Assembly: GCA_036847185.1 (NCBI GenBank)
Contig: DAIUAM010000028.1
Span: forward strand, 1-45,549
DNA from: UBA4738 sp002413305
Lineage (GTDB): Bacteria; Actinomycetota; UBA4738
Direction: 5' to 3'
DNA length: 45,549 bases
In this document: piece after piece, positions 42,168 to 45,549 of the stretch
How the letters are laid out: the number at the start of each line of letters is the position of its first letter
How positions within the stretch are numbered: position 1 is the first letter of the stretch
Program-made: the position numbers and the translations under genes
The notes under the pieces: generated by a model
Seen by the model: the letters and a program-made list of their open reading frames with translations, nothing else
What the model was told of the DNA's origin: nothing
The model's database searches: none

Positions 42168-43526
42168 ATGACCTCAGAGGTGGACTTCGAAGTCGGGATC
42201 ATCGGCGGTGGACCCGCCGGTTCGAGCATGGCTGCCTACCTGGCGAAAGCCGGCGTGAGCTGCGTCGTGTTCGAGCGGGAGATCTTCCCCCGGCCCCACG
42301 TGGGGGAGTCCCTCGTGCCGTCTTCGACCCGCGTGTTCAACGAGCTCGGGTTCCTGGAGCAGATGGAGGAGGCCCGGTTCCCGCACAAGTTCGGCGCGGT
42401 GTGGACCGCGGCGAACGACGACAGGCGCATGTACGACCACGACTGGGAGGGCCTCGAGCCCGACTGCAGGGCCGACCTCCGGTTCGAGGAGCGCATGCAG
42501 GAGGGCATCACCCAGATCTACACGTACCACGTTGACCGGGGGAAGTTCGACAACCTGCTGCTCCACCACGCCCATGCACTCGGGGCCAAGGTGTACGAGG
42601 GGATCTCGGTGCAGGGTGTCGACTTCTCGGACCCCGTGCACGCCGCCATCAAGTTCACCATGGGCGACCAGCAGCTCAGCACCAAGGTCCGGATCGTGGT
42701 GGACGCGACCGGTCGGCGAACCCTGGTCGGCAACCAGATGAAGTGGCGGATCAAGGACTCGGTGTTCGACCAGTACGCGATTCACACGTGGTTCGAGGGG
42801 TACGACCGGCGGGCCATGGCCTACCGTGATGGGCTGTCGAACTACATCTTCGTGCACTTCCTGCCCATCACGAATAGCTGGATCTGGCAGATCCCGATCA
42901 CCGAGGAGGTCACCAGCATCGGCGTGGTGACCCAGAAGAAGAACTTCGCCACCAAGCGCGAATCGCGGGAGCGGTTCTTCTGGGACGCGGTGGCCAGCCG
43001 GCCCGAGCTGTACAGCGGCCTCAAGGCCGCCCAGCAGCTCCGGGCGTTCAAGGACGAGGGCGACTACAGCTACGCGATGCGGCAGATCGTTGGCGACCGG
43101 CTGGTGCTGATCGGCGATGCCGCGCGGTTCGTCGACCCCATCTTCTCCACCGGCGTGAGCATCGCGCTGAACAGCTCGCGCTTCGCCCACAAGGACATCC
43201 TGCAGGCGCTGGAGAGCGGGAACTTCGGCCGCGACGCCTTCCACGACTACGAGAGCACGATCCGTCGCGGGACCCGCAACTGGTACAACTTCATCTCGGT
43301 CTACTACCGGCTGAACGTGCTGTTCACCGCGTTCATCAACGACAAACGCTACCGCCTGGACGTCCTGAAGCTCCTCCAGGGCGACGTCTACGACGACGAC
43401 GAGCCCGAGGTGCTCACCCGCATGCGGGAGATCGTGACCGAGGTCGAACGCAACCCCAGGCACGTCTGGCACGACGCGCTGGGCGACCTCACGGCGAACG
43501 CGTTCGTCACGGCCGCCCAGGTCTGA
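42168..43526 (+). CDS. flavin-dependent halogenase-like FAD oxidoreductase, copy 1
   Basis: The 452-residue product has the FAD-binding GGGPAG at residues 13-18 and HVGESLVPSS at about 44-53, the usual halogenase/monooxygenase second motif. Features specific to flavin-dependent halogenases are present: a Lys at residue 74 in HKFGA, in the position of the catalytic lysine; WIWQIP at 238-243, an exact W-x-W-x-I-P; and FVDPIFSTG at 321-329, an exact F-x-x-P-x-x-S-x-G. These enzymes use FADH2, O2 and chloride or bromide to halogenate electron-rich substrates. No flavin reductase or biosynthetic genes are in the window. A related hydroxylase or reductase remains possible. Its 3' end is identical to that of the next gene over 169 bp. 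Confidence 0.8.
   Translation: MTSEVDFEVGIIGGGPAGSSMAAYLAKAGVSCVVFEREIFPRPHVGESLVPSSTRVFNELGFLEQMEEARFPHKFGAVWTAANDDRRMYDHDWEGLEPDCRADLRFEERMQEGITQIYTYHVDRGKFDNLLLHHAHALGAKVYEGISVQGVDFSDPVHAAIKFTMGDQQLSTKVRIVVDATGRRTLVGNQMKWRIKDSVFDQYAIHTWFEGYDRRAMAYRDGLSNYIFVHFLPITNSWIWQIPITEEVTSIGVVTQKKNFATKRESRERFFWDAVASRPELYSGLKAAQQLRAFKDEGDYSYAMRQIVGDRLVLIGDAARFVDPIFSTGVSIALNSSRFAHKDILQALESGNFGRDAFHDYESTIRRGTRNWYNFISVYYRLNVLFTAFINDKRYRLDVLKLLQGDVYDDDEPEVLTRMREIVTEVERNPRHVWHDALGDLTANAFVTAAQV
43332..43500 (+). repeat. 169-bp identical block, copy 1
   Basis: This stretch is identical base for base to 44771-44939, near the 3' end of the neighbouring paralogue. On both sides the two genes differ, including at synonymous positions, which points to recent gene conversion or unequal exchange. 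Confidence 0.97.
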
Positions 43527-43549
43527 CCGGTTCCGGGCTAGCCCGCATG

Positions 43550-43555
43550 TAGACT
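43550..43555 (+). promoter_or_regulatory. -10 box upstream of halogenase-like copy 2
   Basis: TAGACT lies between the two paralogues and predicts transcription from about 43562, some 48 nt before the TTG start. No good -35 box is present, so copy 2 may be expressed both with copy 1 and on its own. Confidence 0.45.
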
Positions 43556-43609
43556 ACGTGTGCACTGGTGGCATCCGGACGACATCGAAGCTGAGGGGAG
43601 GGGACTCCA

Positions 43610-44965
43610 TTGTCTGACGTTGACATCGACGTAGCGATCATCGGTGGAGGTCCTGCTGGTTCGAGTATGGCAGCCTACCTTGCGAAGGCGGGCATCCAGT
43701 GCGGGATCTTCGAACGCGAACTGTTCCCCCGCCCACACGTCGGCGAGTCCCTCGTGCCCTCCTCCACCCGCGTCTTCCGGGACCTCGATTTCCTCCCCGT
43801 CATGGAGTCGAATGGATTCGTCCACAAGTTCGGCGCGGCGTGGACGGCAGCCGAGCGACCGCGGGTGTTCGAGACGGCGAACTGGCACGACCTGGCGGCG
43901 GAGGAGCAGGTGTCGCTCCGTTTCGAGGAGCGGGATCAAGCCGGCGTCGCGCAGCCGTACACGTACCACGTGGACCGGGGGCTGTTCGACCTTCTCCTCC
44001 TGCAGCACGCCGAAAAGCTCGGTGCCAAGGTGTACTCAGGGGTGTCCGTCCGAGGGGTCGACCTCTCCGAACCGGATCACGCCGGTCTGGTCTTCGCCAT
44101 GGGCAACAAGGACTTCCGGATCCGCGCCCGCATGGTGGTCGACGCCAGCGGCCGCCGGACCGTGGTGGGCAACCAGATGAAGTGGCGGATCAAGGATCCG
44201 ACGTTCGACCAGTATGCCATCCACACGTGGTTCGACGGATACGATCGGGGTGCCCTCGCGGACTCACAAGAACAGGGCGAGTACATCTTCATCCACTTCC
44301 TCCCGGTGACGAACACCTGGATCTGGCAGATCCCCATCACCGAGACGGTGACCAGCATCGGCGTGGTCACGCAGAAGAAGAACTTTGCGAACCAGCGTGA
44401 ATCCCGGGAGCGGTTCTTCTGGGATTGCGTTAGCACTCGCCCCGATCTGCTGTCCAGCCTTCGGGCCGCGGAGCAGGTCAGGCCGTTCAAGGACGAGGGC
44501 GACTACAGCTATGCCATGAAGCAGATCACCGGCGACCGCCTCATGCTGATTGGGGACGCCGCCCGGTTCGTCGATCCGATCTTCTCGACCGGGGTGAGCA
44601 TCGCGCTCAACTGCTCGCGGTTCGGTAGCCGCGACATCGTGGGCGCGATGGAGTCCGGTGACTTCCGGCGAGATTCGTTCGAGACGTACGAGTCGACGAT
44701 CAAGCGCGGCACCCGAAACTGGTACAACTTCATCTCGGTGTATTACCGGCTGAACGTCCTGTTCACGGCCTTCATCAACGACAAACGCTACCGCCTGGAC
44801 GTCCTGAAGCTCCTCCAGGGCGACGTCTACGACGACGACGAGCCCGAGGTGCTCACCCGCATGCGGGAGATCGTGACCGAGGTCGAACGCAACCCCAGGC
44901 ACGTCTGGCACGACGCGCTGGGCGACCTCACGGCGAACGTGTTCGTCACCGCCACCCAGAGCTGA
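43610..44965 (+). CDS. flavin-dependent halogenase-like FAD oxidoreductase, copy 2
   Basis: The 451-residue product is a full-length paralogue of the preceding gene. It keeps GGGPAG (12-17), HVGESLVPSS, the Lys at 73 in HKFGA, WIWQIP at 237-242 and FVDPIFSTG at 320-328. The two copies differ most between residues 80 and 110 and between 210 and 225, regions that could shape the substrate pocket. The start is an unusual TTG at 43610, supported by a strong ribosome binding site GAGGGGAGGGG and by alignment with copy 1. Retention of every motif argues that both copies are functional and may have different substrates or form a heterodimer. Confidence 0.8.
   Translation: MSDVDIDVAIIGGGPAGSSMAAYLAKAGIQCGIFERELFPRPHVGESLVPSSTRVFRDLDFLPVMESNGFVHKFGAAWTAAERPRVFETANWHDLAAEEQVSLRFEERDQAGVAQPYTYHVDRGLFDLLLLQHAEKLGAKVYSGVSVRGVDLSEPDHAGLVFAMGNKDFRIRARMVVDASGRRTVVGNQMKWRIKDPTFDQYAIHTWFDGYDRGALADSQEQGEYIFIHFLPVTNTWIWQIPITETVTSIGVVTQKKNFANQRESRERFFWDCVSTRPDLLSSLRAAEQVRPFKDEGDYSYAMKQITGDRLMLIGDAARFVDPIFSTGVSIALNCSRFGSRDIVGAMESGDFRRDSFETYESTIKRGTRNWYNFISVYYRLNVLFTAFINDKRYRLDVLKLLQGDVYDDDEPEVLTRMREIVTEVERNPRHVWHDALGDLTANVFVTATQS
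44771..44939 (+). repeat. 169-bp identical block, copy 2
   Basis: Exact match to 43332-43500 in the neighbouring paralogue. The block encodes the C-terminal ~56 residues before the last few amino acids. Confidence 0.97.
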
Positions 44966-45027
44966 CTCCCTTTGGTCCAGTTCGTGATATCTCGCCACGA
45001 TCGAGCGAGAAGGCGAGCCCCGGTCCT

Positions 45028-45055
45028 TTGACCCCGGACGTGTGGACAGTATCGT
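45028..45055 (+). promoter_or_regulatory. promoter of the STAS gene
   Basis: TTGACC (45028-45033) and TATCGT (45050-45055) are separated by 16 bp, giving transcription from about 45062. It separates the STAS gene from the halogenase-like genes. Confidence 0.6.
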
Positions 45056-45095
45056 CCGGGGGAGGCCGCAAACATCGCGGCAGCCGAGGGGTTCA

Positions 45096-45419
45096 GTGGC
45101 GGAGTCGAACGAGTTGCGTGTCGAGCCGTTTGGTGAGCCCGGCGCGTTTCGCCGCGCCGCCGAGCTCGACATCTCCAGCGTCGAAGGGACCCGGGAGCGG
45201 CTCGAGGCCTCCCTGGCCGACCATCCAACGCTCTCCCTCGACACGTCCGAGGTCACGTTCATGGACAGCCAGGGGCTGCGCATGCTGCTCGTCCTGGCGG
45301 AGCGAGCCCACGCGGCCGGCGGCACGGTCACGCTGGTCAACGCGGGCCGGGCGGTTCGCCGCCTCCTGGACCTCGCGATCCCCCAACCGATCCCCGGGCT
45401 CGTCGTGGCCCCCGAGTAG
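45096..45419 (+). CDS. STAS-domain anti-sigma factor antagonist
   Basis: The 107-residue product is a single STAS domain of the SpoIIAA/RsbV type. These proteins free a sigma factor from its anti-sigma kinase when unphosphorylated. The phosphorylation site is the Ser in FMDSQGLRMLL, at residue 58. The strand ELDISSVEG and the C-terminal helix AVRRLLDLA complete the fold. The GTG at 45096 is chosen because it follows the predicted transcription start and a GAGGGG ribosome binding site; earlier in-frame starts lie at or before the promoter. No kinase or sigma gene is in the window. Confidence 0.9.
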   Translation: MAESNELRVEPFGEPGAFRRAAELDISSVEGTRERLEASLADHPTLSLDTSEVTFMDSQGLRMLLVLAERAHAAGGTVTLVNAGRAVRRLLDLAIPQPIPGLVVAPE

Positions 45420-45446
45420 CCACTCCCGGACCAGCCAGCCTGGAAC

Positions 45447-45490
45447 GAACGAAGGCCCCATCCCCCGGGTGGGGGCAGGGCCTTCGTCGT
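45447..45490. terminator. bidirectional hairpin terminator
   Basis: GAAGGCCC (45451-45458) pairs with GGGCCTTC (45478-45485), with an inner CCCCC-GGGT-GGGGG stem, followed by GTCGTTG. It lies between convergent genes and can serve both. Confidence 0.75.
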
Positions 45491-45502
45491 TGCCGGCTCG
45501 GT

Positions 45503-45549
45503 TCAGTGCATCAGTGACTGGCCGGTCTCCAACAGCGTCTTCAGGCCGC
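45503..45549 (-). CDS. C-terminal end of a reverse-strand gene (partial)
   Basis: Reading leftward from the window edge, a frame ends GLKTLLETGQSLMH and a TGA at 45505-45503, just before the shared terminator. Only 14 codons are visible. The placement against a terminator supports a real gene end, but the product cannot be named. Confidence 0.5.
   Translation of the reverse strand, partial: GLKTLLETGQSLMH

Noticed and set aside
43332..44939. Identical 169-bp blocks considered as insertion-sequence ends or attachment sites
   Set aside because: Both copies lie in frame at the same place in homologous genes, with no inverted repeats, transposase or target duplication. Gene conversion explains them better.
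42168..44965. Geranylgeranyl reductase as the annotation of the two flavoenzymes
   Set aside because: They share the general FAD fold, but the WxWxIP and FxxPxxSxG motifs and the lysine in HKFGA favour the halogenase group. The alternative is kept only as a stated possibility.

Overview
The window is GC-rich, densely coded DNA with the gene order of the Actinomycetota. Supporting runs are rplM-rpsI-glmM, glmS-acpS-nnr-alr-tsaE-tsaB-rimI-tsaD, groES-groEL under a CIRCE element, guaB3-guaA, pcrA, and sucC-sucD followed by a PerM-like membrane protein. GTG starts, 4-nt gene overlaps and many start codons 4-10 nt behind a -10 box (leaderless transcripts) fit the same phylum. I cannot place it to class; an uncultured lineage is plausible. 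No tRNA, rRNA, insertion sequence, prophage or CRISPR array was seen, and no gene-free stretch exceeds about 250 bp.

Layout. 1-2978: ribosomal proteins L13 (with a long basic tail) and S9, a convergent DUF2007 gene, and phosphoglucosamine mutase. 3031-13393: amino-sugar and cell-wall supply (glmS, alr), holo-ACP synthase, NAD(P)HX repair, a hydrolase, a P1-family peptidase, a family 4 uracil-DNA glycosylase and the t6A set tsaE/tsaB/tsaD with rimI. 13399-16023: an SDR epimerase without its catalytic Tyr, a cysteine-free Rrf2 regulator, a tiny leader ORF and a TauE/SafE anion exporter. 16136-19829: a secreted protein, then groES-groEL. 19894-25400: a small membrane protein (possibly frameshifted), an alkaline-phosphatase-fold hydrolase coupled to APS kinase, GuaB3 and GMP synthase. 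25453-32414: PcrA helicase, a DUF4012 protein, an ABC-2 exporter and a Rieske-like protein without cluster ligands. 32494-35617: a molybdate regulator and modABC. 35734-41923: a stand-alone B12-binding subunit, sucCD, a DUF3352 protein, a PerM-like protein and a zinc-ribbon membrane protein. 42168-45549: two tandem flavin-dependent halogenase-like genes, a STAS protein, and the end of a reverse-strand gene.

Most of the window is housekeeping. The most interesting parts are the tandem halogenase-like pair, whose 3' ends share a perfect 169-bp block (apparent gene conversion); the repeated leaderless promoters, including two very short ORFs ahead of the TauE and guaB3 genes; the palindrome over the promoter of the molybdate regulator; and the degenerate Rieske-like and SDR proteins.
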